The translations under genes and the position numbers were made by a program. The notes beneath the pieces are model-generated. The model was not told the DNA's origin. It saw nothing but the letters and a program-made list of their open reading frames with translations, and did no database searches. Shown here piece by piece: positions 63,891 to 64,000 of a DNA stretch of 64,000 nt. The number at the start of each line of letters is the position of its first letter. The stretch's first letter is position 1. The stretch is taken from positions 1,302,001 to 1,366,000 of the forward strand of contig NC_064010.1 of the NCBI RefSeq assembly GCF_932276165.1, read 5' to 3'. Source of the stretch: Plutella xylostella (Eukaryota; Arthropoda; Insecta; Lepidoptera; Plutellidae).

Positions 63891-64000
63891 AATATGAAAG
63901 GAAGTGATTTTAGAAATCCACTACCGAACCATATAAAGATTAATTAGACAGACAAGAGTAAGGTAAAGCTAGAAAACTGCTTTAAGTAGTGTCTGGTGAC
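63891..64000. other. Window end, unassigned
   Basis: No gene or repeat recognised. Confidence 0.5.

Overview
This is nuclear DNA from an insect, almost certainly a moth or butterfly (Lepidoptera). The evidence is an AT-rich, intron-style landscape with one insect developmental gene, tRNA-headed SINEs, RTE-type LINE ends with GAT tails, and at least a dozen copies of the Lep1-type Helitron-like repeat (from TCCTAACTAATATTATAAAT to CAGCTAG). I see nothing bacterial, viral, organellar or CRISPR-like, and species cannot be assigned from the sequence.

Genes. Only one protein-coding gene can be supported: four-jointed (fj), a Golgi-resident type II membrane kinase, at 43367-45154 on the + strand. 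It has a splice acceptor just upstream (exon start 43309), an overlapping upstream ORF (43330-43407) and a plausible 3' UTR with AATAAA signals at 45541, 45866 and 45972. A non-coding leader exon ending in a strong donor at 42033 is likely but unproven. A second gene-like non-repetitive stretch with an initiator and a possible donor lies at about 20415-20688. The open frames elsewhere lie in repeats or look like chance.

Repeats. The other roughly 62 kb is repeat-rich intergenic or intronic DNA, much of it layered. Families recognised (names SINE-A to SINE-F are local to this annotation): SINE-A and SINE-B, which share a tRNA-like head but have different bodies; SINE-C, D, E and F with other heads; 5'-truncated RTE and other LINE ends; many 100-150 bp LINE 3' tails; Lep1-like Helitrons; and numerous MITEs (hAT-like with an 8-bp duplication, PIF/Harbinger-like with TTA/TAA duplications, TA-flanked CAGGGTGTTGC types and foldbacks).

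Layout. 0-9 kb: nested MITEs, SINEs, a GC-rich minisatellite, and a large inverted repeat (2341-2526 and 7019-7192) whose arms carry a TATA box and initiator. 9-16 kb: Lep1, foldbacks, LINE tails, SINE-C. 16.3-18.8 kb: an unusual 2.5-kb transposon-like unit carrying about 20 TTTCATYGCCGTGG motifs. 19-41 kb: LINE tails, SINEs, MITEs and a 430-bp palindrome. 41.7-46 kb: the fj locus. 46-64 kb: repeats within repeats, many with target-site duplications or paralogous empty sites that let the order of insertion be read.

No new multi-gene system is visible. The most unusual items are the 16.3-18.8 kb motif-array element, the promoter-bearing inverted repeats near 2.4 and 7.1 kb, and the uORF/leader structure of fj.
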